Under the pieces are notes generated by a model. That model was not told the DNA's origin. It did no database searches and saw only the letters and a program-made list of their open reading frames with translations. Source: Methyloceanibacter sp. wino2 (GTDB lineage: Bacteria; Pseudomonadota; Alphaproteobacteria; Rhizobiales; Methyloligellaceae). Taken from it: DNA of 64,000 nucleotides. The stretch lies in contig NZ_CP028960.1 of the NCBI RefSeq assembly GCF_003071365.1, forward strand, positions 62,001-126,000, written 5' to 3'. The translations under genes and the position numbers were made by a program. This document shows positions 37,895-46,504 of the stretch, piece after piece; the first letter of the stretch is position 1, and each line of letters begins with the position of its first letter.

Positions 37895-38470
37895 TCAGGC
37901 GCCCGTGGCAAGTCGTGTCTCGGGAGCCAAGACCTTAAGAACCTGCCCTTCCCAGCCTTGCGCGACACGGCGCCACAGTTCCTGAGCCGACTTCTTCGTC
38001 ACCGGATGGCGCCAATCCGGCGCCACATCCAGCAACGGCCGCAGGACGAACGGCCTCTTTTCTATCCAAGGATGGGGCAAAACCAGGGGGCGCGGCCCTG
38101 CCCGGGCGAATCGCGGCGTCCCGCCCTGCCAGTTCTGAACCCGGCCCTTGAAGTCCAGAATGTCTATATCGAGGCTCCGCGGTCCCCAGGGGCTTCCGCC
38201 TCGGCGCCCGGCGGCGCGCTCGATCTGTTTCAGGCGGCGGAGCAAGGCCTCCGGGGGCATCGCCGTCTCGATCTGCGCGACCGCGTTCACATAGGGCGGC
38301 TGGCCGGCGCGGCCCACGGCCGCCGTCTCGTAGAAGTTCGAAACCTTCAGCAGCGAAACGCCCTTCTCGTTGAGTGCGCGCAGCGCCCGGTCGATCGTCT
38401 CGGACGGCGCACCCCACGGGCCGGGATAGTTTGCCCCCATTCCTACCAGTATCTGAGACATTGCGACCAA
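37895..38470 (-). CDS. folK: 2-amino-4-hydroxy-6-hydroxymethyldihydropteridine pyrophosphokinase
   Basis: Folate pathway kinase that pyrophosphorylates hydroxymethyldihydropterin. Characteristic parts are LVGMGANYPGPWG, FYETAAVGRAGQPPYVNAVAQI, WGPRSLDIDIL and LPHPWIEKRPFVLRPLLDV. Start TTG 38470 has GGAGG eight bases upstream; ATG 38461 is the alternative. It reads away from the NYN gene, sharing a 90-base divergent promoter region. Confidence 0.94.
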   Translation of the reverse strand: MVAMSQILVGMGANYPGPWGAPSETIDRALRALNEKGVSLLKVSNFYETAAVGRAGQPPYVNAVAQIETAMPPEALLRRLKQIERAAGRRGGSPWGPRSLDIDILDFKGRVQNWQGGTPRFARAGPRPLVLPHPWIEKRPFVLRPLLDVAPDWRHPVTKKSAQELWRRVAQGWEGQVLKVLAPETRLATGA

Positions 38471-38559
38471 TTGCGGAGCCTCCGCGCGTAACCGAAAGTA
38501 ACTCGTTGTACGCGTTTGATTTCCCGTACCAACACGAAATTTGATCGTTAGGACCGGTG

Positions 38560-39171
38560 ATGCACTTCTATCCGACGGAACGGATTGCTTTGTTTATCGA
38601 CGGCGCGAATCTGTACGCCGCTTCAAAGACCCTTTCGTTCGATATCGATTACAAGCGGCTGCTGGCCCTGTTCCGCTCCAAAGGGCAGCTTGTGCGCGCG
38701 CTGTATTACACGGCCCTGGCCGAGGATCAGGAGTATTCCTCGATACGTCCGCTGATCGATTGGCTCGACTACAACGGCTACACCATGGTCACGAAACCGA
38801 CCAAGGAGTTCGTCGACGCCACGGGGCGGCGCAAGGTCAAAGGCAATATGGATATCGAGCTTGCCGTCGATGCCATGGAGCTCGCCGAGCATCTGGACCA
38901 CCTGGTGATCTTCTCGGGCGATGGCGATTTTCGCTCGCTCGTCGAATCCCTTCAGCACAAGGGCAAGCGCGTCAGTGTGATCTCGTCGCTCTCGACCAAT
39001 CCACCGATGGTCGCGGATGAGCTGCGGCGGCAAGCCGATCAATTCATCGATCTGGTCGATCTGCAGCATGACATTGGCCGCACGTCCTCGGATCGCTCGC
39101 AGCGCCGGCGGCCGGACAACGAGTCGGAAGCCACGGACGCCTACGACCCGTCCGATCTCGTCGAGACCTGA
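38560..39171 (+). CDS. NYN-domain protein (LabA/DUF88-like, PIN-type nuclease fold)
   Basis: Predicted RNA- or DNA-processing protein of 203 residues. The acidic metal site is spread over ALFIDGANLYAASK, GNMDIELAVDAMELA and LVIFSGDGDFRSLVESL, as in NYN/LabA proteins. The tail after about residue 165 is polar and low complexity. ATG 38560 has TTAGGA six bases upstream; a GTG one codon earlier is possible. Substrate unknown; widely conserved in Rhizobiales next to this position. Confidence 0.88.
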   Translation: MHFYPTERIALFIDGANLYAASKTLSFDIDYKRLLALFRSKGQLVRALYYTALAEDQEYSSIRPLIDWLDYNGYTMVTKPTKEFVDATGRRKVKGNMDIELAVDAMELAEHLDHLVIFSGDGDFRSLVESLQHKGKRVSVISSLSTNPPMVADELRRQADQFIDLVDLQHDIGRTSSDRSQRRRPDNESEATDAYDPSDLVET

Positions 39172-39292
39172 ACCGCCGCGCCCTGCCCTGACTTCTACTG
39201 CCGGGCTTCGCCCTGCTCCCTCACACGTTGCTCTCTCGCGGCCTGAAGGCTACCCATTGGGTCTCCTCAGTCTTCAAGGTGCTTCGTCCAGC

Positions 39293-39943
39293 ATGGTGGC
39301 CACCGACATAACTGCCGAGCCAAAGACGGACTGTGTCTTGTGCGAGCGCCTGGTCGCCTTCCGCCACGACAACGCCGTGGCCCATCCCGATTGGTTCAAC
39401 GGCGCGGTGCCGTCCTTCGGCCCGGAGACGGCCCGGCTGTTGATCGTGGGTCTTGCACCGGGCTTGAGAGGCGCGAACCGCACGGGCCGTCCCTTCTGGG
39501 GCGACTTCGCCGGCGACCTCCTCTATCCCACACTCCTGAAGACGGGGCTTGCCCGCGGCGAGCACGATGTTTTGAGACCGGAAGCGCTCAGCCTCGTCGA
39601 CTGCATGATCACCAATGCCGTGCGCTGCGTGCCGCCGCAAAACAAGCCGACGGGCGGCGAGATCAAGTGCTGCCGCCAGTTTCTCGATGGGCGCAAGGCG
39701 GCACTGCCGAATTTACGCGCGCTGCTCGCCATCGGCCGGGTGGCCCATGACAGCATCTTGTCCAGCTATGCCGTCAAAAAGCGGGATTATCCGTTCGCCC
39801 ACGGAGCCCGGCATGAGCTGCCCGGCGGCCTCCGTCTGTTCGACACGTTCCACTGCTCCCGGCTCAACACCAATACGGGCCGTTTGACCCCGGAGATGTT
39901 CGAGCGTGTCGTTGCGGATGCGGCGGCGAGTCTGCGTGACTGA
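39293..39943 (+). CDS. Uracil-DNA glycosylase, family 5 (UDGb-like)
   Basis: Base-excision repair enzyme of 216 residues that removes uracil or related bases from DNA. Motif 1 is GLAPGLRGANRTGRPFWGD, characteristic of family 5, which lacks the catalytic polar residue of other families. The last motif is FHCSRLNTNTGRLT. Cysteines in CVLCERL, CVPPQNKPTGG and CC form the expected iron-sulfur cluster site. ATG 39293 excludes a non-conserved upstream extension that overlaps the NYN gene. Confidence 0.92.
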   Translation: MVATDITAEPKTDCVLCERLVAFRHDNAVAHPDWFNGAVPSFGPETARLLIVGLAPGLRGANRTGRPFWGDFAGDLLYPTLLKTGLARGEHDVLRPEALSLVDCMITNAVRCVPPQNKPTGGEIKCCRQFLDGRKAALPNLRALLAIGRVAHDSILSSYAVKKRDYPFAHGARHELPGGLRLFDTFHCSRLNTNTGRLTPEMFERVVADAAASLRD

Positions 39944-40026
39944 GTTGCTGGGATGGGCTAACTCAGGCATGGTTTCGGTATAGTCGCGACGTCCAAAGAG
40001 AGGAGCCGTTCTTCGGCGCAGATCCA

Positions 40027-40434
40027 ATGGCAGGCTTGGAAATATCACCGACGAAGGTCGGCTTTGTCATCGTGAAGGCGCGCGAATACGACGCGAAAGT
40101 CGGGGCCTGGGACGACGGCGACACGACCGACCGCGACGCCGAATCCATCCTCGAAGATTTCAAGGACGATTCCACCGTCGTCGAATTGCGGGGCTTCATT
40201 CGGGAACTGAATATCGACGAGCAGGTCAGCCTGGTCGCCTTGGCCTGGATCGGCCGCGGTTCCTTCGCGGCTGACGAACTCGAGGACGCGATCGAGACCG
40301 CCCGCTCCGAGCACAACAAGCGCACCGCCGAGTACCTCTTGGGCATGCCGCTGCTCTCGGACTATCTCGAAGAGGGTCTCAGCGCCTTGGGCTACTCGGT
40401 CGAGGACGCCGAGGACGACGCCCTGGGAGACTGA
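40027..40434 (+). CDS. DUF3775 protein
   Basis: Small acidic cytoplasmic protein of 135 residues. It matches the DUF3775 pattern: FVIVKAREYDAKV, EDFKDDSTVVELRGFIREL, QVSLVALAWIGRG, and HNKRTAEYLLGMPLLSDYLEEGLSALG. No catalytic residues are known to me for this family. Alone on the plus strand after the glycosylase gene, converging with the peroxiredoxin-like gene. Confidence 0.85.
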   Translation: MAGLEISPTKVGFVIVKAREYDAKVGAWDDGDTTDRDAESILEDFKDDSTVVELRGFIRELNIDEQVSLVALAWIGRGSFAADELEDAIETARSEHNKRTAEYLLGMPLLSDYLEEGLSALGYSVEDAEDDALGD

Positions 40435-40473
40435 GTTCTCAGCAACTCCCGACGCGTCACGAAGTCTCTTCCC

Positions 40474-40991
40474 TCAAGCCTGATCTTTCAGCCAATCGAC
40501 CACTTCGGCCGCGTGCGCTTCCGGATCCTCGATCGGAAAGAAGACGTGCTCGATCTGCCCGTCCCGGACCACGAAGGTGAGTCGTTTCAGGTAGCTCTCC
40601 GGGCCGGCTTCGAAAGTGGGTAAATGGAGCGCGCGCCGTAACGCCCCCTCCGCATCGCTCAGAATCGGAAACGGCAATTCGAGCCGCAGCGCCATCTCGC
40701 GCTGGAAGGCCGTGCTCTGTCCGCTCACCGCGAAGAGGCGCGCACCGGCATGAGAGATGAGGTCGAACACGTCGCGGAAACCTTCCAGCTCCGGCGTGGA
40801 CCCGTGGGCGCCAGGGATATCGTCCCAGCCCGGCGGATTGGTGACGCCGGGGCGGCCGGTCCAGGATAGACGGCGACGATGCTGCGCCCGGGGAGCGTCG
40901 CGAGGGTAATCTGCGATCCATCCGTCGCCGGCAGCGTCACGGCAGGAAGCGGCAGGCCCGGCGTCAGTTGGATTGGTCCTCGTTCCTCCAC
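40474..40991 (-). CDS. Peroxiredoxin-like protein without active-site cysteine (frameshifted)
   Basis: Thioredoxin-fold protein of the AhpC/TSA type. The start MEERGPIQLTPGLPLPAVTL and the strand SIVAVYP are in one frame; the rest (TGRPGVTNPPGWDDIPGAHG, SHAGARLFAVSG, LPFPILSD, YLKRLTFVVRDG) is in another. Adding one C opposite the GG at 40864-40865 joins them (YPWTGRPG) to about 172 residues. At the position where related peroxiredoxins have GCTPQ-x-C, this protein reads GSTPELEGFRD, and there is no cysteine anywhere, so a standard peroxidase reaction is not possible. Confidence 0.8.
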
Positions 40992-41008
40992 GACCTAACC
41001 TCCGGCGT

Positions 41009-41479
41009 TTAGCCCTTCTCGCGCATCAGCCGGCCCTTCTGCCGGTTCCAATCGCGTTTCTTTTCGGTCTCGCGCTTGTCGTGCACCTTCTTGCCGCGCC
41101 CGAGGCCCAGCAGGAGTTTGGCAATCCCGCGCTCGTTGAAATAGAGCCGCAAGGGCACGAGCGTCATGCCCTGGCGCTGGATGGCCTCGAGCAGCCGCGC
41201 CATCTCCTTCTTATGCAGAAGAAGCTTGCGATGCCGCGTCGGCTCGTGGCCGAACCGGGCCGCGCCCTTGTACTCATCGATACGGGAATTGATCAGATAG
41301 AGCTCGCCGTTCTCGTTGGAGGCGTACGACTCGGCGATATTAGCCTTGCCGGTGCGGAGGGACTTCACCTCCGAACCCGTCAAGACGATGCCGGCCTCGA
41401 CCGTGTCTTCAATCTCGTAATTGTAGCGGGCCCGCCGATTCTCGGCGACGAGCTTTCCGCTCTCGCGTTTCGGCGCCAT
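41009..41479 (-). CDS. smpB: SsrA-binding protein
   Basis: Binds tmRNA and brings it to stalled ribosomes. The 156-residue product has [53 protein letters not shown], the decoding-centre segment and the basic tail [21 protein letters not shown]-type. It begins 21 bases after dapA. smpB next to dapA is the normal Rhizobiales order. Confidence 0.96.
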   Translation of the reverse strand: MAPKRESGKLVAENRRARYNYEIEDTVEAGIVLTGSEVKSLRTGKANIAESYASNENGELYLINSRIDEYKGAARFGHEPTRHRKLLLHKKEMARLLEAIQRQGMTLVPLRLYFNERGIAKLLLGLGRGKKVHDKRETEKKRDWNRQKGRLMREKG

Positions 41480-41500
41480 GGTTCGGGCCCTTCCAAGATC

Positions 41501-42391
41501 CTAGGCAGGCTTCAGGCCGGCCGCCTCGATGGCCGCGTCGACAGTCTTGCGCGTCCCATCGGTGATGGGTGCGAGCGGCAGGCGGGTCGAGCTTCCGCAC
41601 ACCCCCAGTCTTTCGGCGGCATACTTCACCGGGCCGGGGTTCGACTCCACGAACAAGGCTTCATGTATTGGCATAAGCCGGTCCTGCAACTCCAGTGCCC
41701 GCTTGAAGTTTCCCGCAAGGCAAGCGAGCTGGAATTCCGAGCAGAGCGCCGGTGCGATATTGGAGGTCACCGAGATGCAGCCGATCCCGCCATGGGCCAT
41801 GAAGCCAAGCGCGGTGGCGTCTTCGCCGGAGAGCTGGATGAACTCGTGGCCCATTGCGGCCCGCTGCTGGCTGACCCGCGCAAGATTGGCGGTGGCGTCC
41901 TTCACGCCCACGATGTTCTTCAGCTTGAACAGCCGCGCCATGGTCTCAACCGACATGTCGACGATGCTGCGGCCCGGGATGTTGTAGATGACGATCGGGA
42001 TATCGGCGGCCGAGTTGACGGCCTCGTAGTGGAGATAGAGGCCCTCTTGGGTCGGCTTGTTGTAATACGGCGTGACGACGAGCGCGCCGTCGGCGCCGGC
42101 GGCCTTGGCATGACGCGTCAGCTCAACCGCTTCTGCCGTCGAGTTGGAGCCGGTCCCGGCAATCACAGGCACCCTGCCCGCGGCAGCTTCGATGCAAAGC
42201 TCGATGACGCGGCGATGTTCGTCATGATCGAGGGTCGGCGACTCACCGGTCGTTCCGCACGGCACGAGCCCGTGCGTGCCCTGGTCGATCTGCCACTCCA
42301 CAAGTTTGCGGAAGGCGTCCTCGTCCACGGAACCGTCCTTGAAGGGCGTGATGAGGGCCGTAATCGACCCCTGAAACATCGGCTTAGTCAC
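41501..42391 (-). CDS. dapA: 4-hydroxy-tetrahydrodipicolinate synthase
   Basis: First committed step of lysine and diaminopimelate synthesis. The 296-residue product begins [19 protein letters not shown] and has the GTTGESPTL loop, [17 protein letters not shown] with the proton-relay Tyr, and the Schiff-base Lys in [10 protein letters not shown]. Upstream is a gene-free stretch with the divergent slt promoter. Confidence 0.96.
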   Translation of the reverse strand: MTKPMFQGSITALITPFKDGSVDEDAFRKLVEWQIDQGTHGLVPCGTTGESPTLDHDEHRRVIELCIEAAAGRVPVIAGTGSNSTAEAVELTRHAKAAGADGALVVTPYYNKPTQEGLYLHYEAVNSAADIPIVIYNIPGRSIVDMSVETMARLFKLKNIVGVKDATANLARVSQQRAAMGHEFIQLSGEDATALGFMAHGGIGCISVTSNIAPALCSEFQLACLAGNFKRALELQDRLMPIHEALFVESNPGPVKYAAERLGVCGSSTRLPLAPITDGTRKTVDAAIEAAGLKPA

Positions 42392-42770
42392 AACTCAAAC
42401 TCCTTGGCGCGATAAGAGGCGCGGAGGCGATCATCTCGTTTGTTATCGCTCGGTGGGCCGGGACAATAGGATTTCGGGGGTGGCCGGGCAAGCGGCCCAT
42501 TGCGGATATCGCGTGACAGGCAGCGCACGATCCAGCGTTTGGGAGCATACGGAGCGCGGGACGAAATAAGTGCCGTGAGGGCGCGTGCTAGCACGCCTTC
42601 TTGGCAAGGAACCTTACCTTTCCAGGCGCAGCTCAGTCATCTTTCCGCCGAAATCTTTGAGACAGTGTAGACTTTCGTTAAACTGCGCGGACTTTACCCG
42701 TCGCGGCTCCTGGGTAGTGGGGGACGTTTAAGCGCTGGGCGCGGGTCGTAGCCGGTAACAATCGCCGATC
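42392..42770. other. Divergent promoter region of dapA and slt
   Basis: About 380 bases with no convincing gene; a minus-strand 68-codon frame overlapping the dapA start has no family-like sequence. A perfect 14-base palindrome, GCGTGCTAGCACGC, lies at 42583-42596 and could be a regulator site or a chance hairpin. Confidence 0.45.
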
Positions 42771-45464
42771 ATGAAACGCACAAACGCGTACAATATTGCG
42801 CTTATCATGGCCTTTGCTTGGGCCATTCCAACGTGCGCTGTCGCCAAACCGGAAGCCGTTGCGCTGCCGGAGCGTAACCCCGATCGACCGGAAACGGTTC
42901 CAAGCGGCACGGAATCGGCGGATGCCGCCGCCAACACTGCGGCCACTCAAGAACAGACGTCGGACGCAACTGCGACGCCTGAGCCGGAGCTCAGAGGTCC
43001 GATCGAAGCCACGGCGGGCGCGCCGCTTAAGAAGTCGTCTGCCGCACAGCCGAAGCCGGCGACGCCCGGCACCACAGTTCAGAAGCAGACCACGGCGACG
43101 AAGGCCTCCCCCGACACCGGCGGGACCACAACGATCGCGGCGATGCCGCAACCCGCCGCCAATCCAGAACGTGCCGCCGAGCCAGCGGAGTCCCAGGAAG
43201 CCGACGAGCCTGCCGCGGACAGCGCGGAACCCGACGAGACGGCAAGCGAGTCTCCAGACGAGCCTGCGGAGGACAAGGCGGACACTGCGGAAAAAGCCGA
43301 CGACAAGAGCGACGACGCCGACAAGATGGCCGCGGCGCCCGCGTCGTTCATGCCGGACACCGTGCCCGAACCCGACATTCATCCGCGCCGCGACAAGATG
43401 TTTCCGCCGGAACCGGAACCCGCACTGGACTATGTCTCGATCCTGAAGCCGCTGATGGACTACAAGCTCAGCAGCGCTGACGAGAGCCGCGTCCGCTTCG
43501 TGATGCGCCACAAGGGAACGATCGACGATACGCTGGCAAAGATAGAAGACCCGGCCGCGCGCGACTTTGCGCTCTGGTACCGCTTCGCCCACACGAAGAG
43601 CACCTATCTCAAGGCCGAGGCGGTCGAGGCCTATCGCAAGTCCCATCCGATGTGGCCACGCCTCGAAACGCTTCGCGAGAAGGCCGAAGCGTCTCTGTTC
43701 CTTGCCGATGCCTCCCCGGAACGCATCAAGGCGTTCTTCAAGGACTCCGAACCCGAGACCGGCGCGGGGCGCGCGGCTCTTGCCGGCGTGTATCTGAAGG
43801 AAGGCGACAAAGAGCGCGCCGAAGTGGCCGTGGATGCGGCTTGGCGTGAGGACGATCTCAGCGAGGACACCGAGAAGAAGATCCTCAGCGAGTTCGGCAG
43901 CATGCTCGACGCCGAGGACCACCGCGCCCGCATCGACGTCCTGCTCTACCCGGACAAGTCGAAGATGTGCAGCGCCGCCTTGCGTGTGGCGAAGAACCTG
44001 TCGGAAGCAGAGCAGAAGAAAGTCCAGGCGCGCGTCGCCGTGGTCAAGCGCAACGACAACGCCGGTAAACTGCTCAAGGCGCTACCGGCCGACGCGATCA
44101 AATCGGATCTGGGACTGCGCTTCAACAATATCCAGTGGCTCCGCCGCACGATGGACAAGGAGCAGCGGCTCACCGCCTGGAAGCTCTTGCTGGATGTTCC
44201 GCTGGAACCGGATCTCCTTCTTGACATGAAGGAGTGGTGGATCGAGCGCCGGGTCAATGTCCGGGCCGCGCTGAACGACGGGCAGCCCCGCACCGCATAC
44301 GAGATCGCCGCCAAGCACGGCCTGGCGGCCCTGCAGCATAAGCTTCCCGACCAGTTTGTGGAGGCCGAGTTCCTGGCGGGCTGGGTGGCGCTTCGTTATT
44401 TGGACGAGCCGCAAACGGCCCTACGGCATTTCATCTCCATGCGCCGCGCCGCGACGGATTCGCGGGACATCTCCCGCTCCGAGTATTGGCTTGGGCGCAC
44501 AGCCCTCGTGTTGGGTGATCGCGGGTCGGCCGCCGTTCACTTCCACGTTGCCGCCAAGTACCCGCAATATTTCTACGGCCAGCTCGGCCGTCAGGCGCTC
44601 GACCCGCGCCCTGCCCGGCTCGATGTGACGGCGACGCCGGTGCCGACCCAGGCTGACATCGACAAGTTCATGTCGAACAACGCGGTCCGTGCCCTCGGCG
44701 TGGCCCGGGCAGTCGGTGTGGGCTGGGTGACGCCGCAATTCCTGCTGTCGCTGTCCCGTACGCTCGAGACCGCGCCGGAAGTCGTCTTGCTGGCCGAATA
44801 CGCGAAGTCTGTCGGCCATAAGCAAATGGCCCTGCGCTTGTCCAAGATCGCCTTCAACCGCGACCTTCCCATGGGCGACTATGCCCTGCCCGTCGGAGTC
44901 ATGCCCACGTACAAGAGCCTGCTCGACGAGCGGGTGGACCCGGCTTTGGTCCATGCCTTGTCCCGGCAGGAGAGCGAGTTCAACGCCGCTGCGCAAAGTC
45001 CGGTCGGCGCCAGCGGCCTGATGCAACTCATGCCGGCTACGGCACGGGGCGTCGCGCGCCGCTACAATGTCACCTACTCCAAGTCCAAGCTCACCAACCC
45101 GGCTTACAATACGCAGCTCGGCGAAGCATTCCTCAATGACCTGATCACGAACTACGACGGTTCGTACTTCATGGCCCTCGCGGCCTACAACGCCGGTCCC
45201 GGCCGCGTGAAGGAGTGGGTTGGGATCTACGGCGACCCCAGGGATCCCGATGTGGACCCGGTCGACTGGATCGAGCGCATCCCCTTCACGGAGACGCGGC
45301 GCTACGTGATCAAGATCATGGAGACGCTGCAGCTCTATCGCTCCCGCCTCGCCGGTCCTGAGAACGCCCTTCACCTGGTTCAGGATCTCAACAGAGGCCG
45401 GCGCGTGCCTCCCTCCGAGACCGCTTCGGTCCAGCCCGTCTCAACCACGGCAAAAACCCCTTAA
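42771..45464 (+). CDS. Lytic murein transglycosylase (SLT family)
   Basis: Periplasmic enzyme that cuts peptidoglycan between sugars, leaving anhydro-muramyl ends. The 897-residue product has a signal peptide (IALIMAFAWAIPTCAVA), then about 180 residues of Ala/Glu/Pro/Thr-rich sequence, a helical superhelix domain (about 220-700) and a C-terminal SLT domain with catalytic Glu in LSRQESEFNAAAQSPVGASG, LMQLMPATARG and ALAAYNAGPGRVKEWV. The length exceeds E. coli Slt70 mainly because of the disordered insert. It is divergent from dapA. Confidence 0.93.
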   Translation: MKRTNAYNIALIMAFAWAIPTCAVAKPEAVALPERNPDRPETVPSGTESADAAANTAATQEQTSDATATPEPELRGPIEATAGAPLKKSSAAQPKPATPGTTVQKQTTATKASPDTGGTTTIAAMPQPAANPERAAEPAESQEADEPAADSAEPDETASESPDEPAEDKADTAEKADDKSDDADKMAAAPASFMPDTVPEPDIHPRRDKMFPPEPEPALDYVSILKPLMDYKLSSADESRVRFVMRHKGTIDDTLAKIEDPAARDFALWYRFAHTKSTYLKAEAVEAYRKSHPMWPRLETLREKAEASLFLADASPERIKAFFKDSEPETGAGRAALAGVYLKEGDKERAEVAVDAAWREDDLSEDTEKKILSEFGSMLDAEDHRARIDVLLYPDKSKMCSAALRVAKNLSEAEQKKVQARVAVVKRNDNAGKLLKALPADAIKSDLGLRFNNIQWLRRTMDKEQRLTAWKLLLDVPLEPDLLLDMKEWWIERRVNVRAALNDGQPRTAYEIAAKHGLAALQHKLPDQFVEAEFLAGWVALRYLDEPQTALRHFISMRRAATDSRDISRSEYWLGRTALVLGDRGSAAVHFHVAAKYPQYFYGQLGRQALDPRPARLDVTATPVPTQADIDKFMSNNAVRALGVARAVGVGWVTPQFLLSLSRTLETAPEVVLLAEYAKSVGHKQMALRLSKIAFNRDLPMGDYALPVGVMPTYKSLLDERVDPALVHALSRQESEFNAAAQSPVGASGLMQLMPATARGVARRYNVTYSKSKLTNPAYNTQLGEAFLNDLITNYDGSYFMALAAYNAGPGRVKEWVGIYGDPRDPDVDPVDWIERIPFTETRRYVIKIMETLQLYRSRLAGPENALHLVQDLNRGRRVPPSETASVQPVSTTAKTP

Positions 45465-45519
45465 GGGACTGCCAAGCCGCTTGCGCAGTTGACTTCTTAA
45501 GCATTGATCCGCCATCAAG

Positions 45520-45549
45520 GTACCGAAAGGATGCGATGCCTTCCGGTAC
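45520..45549 (+). other. Hairpin between slt and the alpha/beta hydrolase gene
   Basis: GTACCG-A-AAGG pairs with CCTT-C-CGGTAC around an 8-base loop (10 pairs, one mismatch). No U-run follows, so it could be a weak terminator of slt or a leader element of the hydrolase gene that starts 48 bases later. Confidence 0.45.
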
Positions 45550-45597
45550 GCATTGTACGGGTTCCACTGAGGGTGCTTCCCCGATTGGCGATGGACT

Positions 45598-46485
45598 ATG
45601 CTTGATCTGCAGACCAAGCCTTGGCACGACATCTACTATGCCTCGTCGGACGACTTGAGGCTGTACGCGCGCCACTACCCGGCTCCGGACGAGAGCTATC
45701 GCAGTGTCATTTGCCTCGCAGGGCTGACGCGCAATTCCCGCGACTTCCACGCCCTGGCCACTTATCTGTCCACCCATCCCGAAACGCCCCGGAATGTCTA
45801 TTGTCTCGACTATCGCGGGCGCGGTCAGTCGGAGTTCGATTCGAACTGGCGCAACTACATGCCCAACGTGGAATTGGACGACGTCCTCGACTTCCTGACC
45901 ATTCAGGGCCTGCACCAGGTCGGAATCGTTGGAACATCCCGAGGTGGTATCGTCACCATGCTGATGGCCGCCGCGCGGCCGACCGTCATGGGGCCCGTCG
46001 TCCTCAACGACATCGGCCCGGTCATCGAGACGAGAGGTCTTGCCCGGATCATGAATTATGTCCGGCGCATGCCCACGCCCAAGACTTGGGCGGACGCCAT
46101 GCAGATCATGCGGGATATCAATGAGCGCGGGTTCCCGGGCAACACCGACGCCCAGTGGGACCAGATGGCCCGCAGCGTTTTCGAAGAGCGCAAAGGGCGG
46201 CTCGTTCTGTCTTACGACCGGAAGCTGGCCAAGGCCATGAGCACGACCGATCTCAGCCGTCCCTTCCCGCCCCTTTGGCCGGAATTCATTGCCCTGAGCA
46301 AGATGCCCACCTTTGTCATTCGCGGTGAGTATTCGGATATTCTCAGCGCCGAAACGCTGAACGAGATGGTCGAGCGCCACCCGAACTTGCGCTCCATGAC
46401 AATTCCCGAACAGGGACATGCGCCGACGCTGGCCGAGCGCGATCAGATCGAGGCCATCGCGTCATTTTTCGCTGTGAACGATTAG
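45598..46485 (+). CDS. Alpha/beta hydrolase
   Basis: Cytoplasmic hydrolase of 295 residues, fold recognised by CLAGLTRNSRDFHALATYLS near the oxyanion region, the nucleophile elbow GIVGTSRGGIVTML (Ser in GTSRG), an acidic residue near RGEYSDILSAE and the His in EQGHAPTLAE. No signal peptide. The substrate is unknown. It converges with the BON-like gene, with a 19-base gap. Confidence 0.88.
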   Translation: MLDLQTKPWHDIYYASSDDLRLYARHYPAPDESYRSVICLAGLTRNSRDFHALATYLSTHPETPRNVYCLDYRGRGQSEFDSNWRNYMPNVELDDVLDFLTIQGLHQVGIVGTSRGGIVTMLMAAARPTVMGPVVLNDIGPVIETRGLARIMNYVRRMPTPKTWADAMQIMRDINERGFPGNTDAQWDQMARSVFEERKGRLVLSYDRKLAKAMSTTDLSRPFPPLWPEFIALSKMPTFVIRGEYSDILSAETLNEMVERHPNLRSMTIPEQGHAPTLAERDQIEAIASFFAVND

Positions 46486-46504
46486 GGGCGCCTGAGCCCC
46501 CCTG

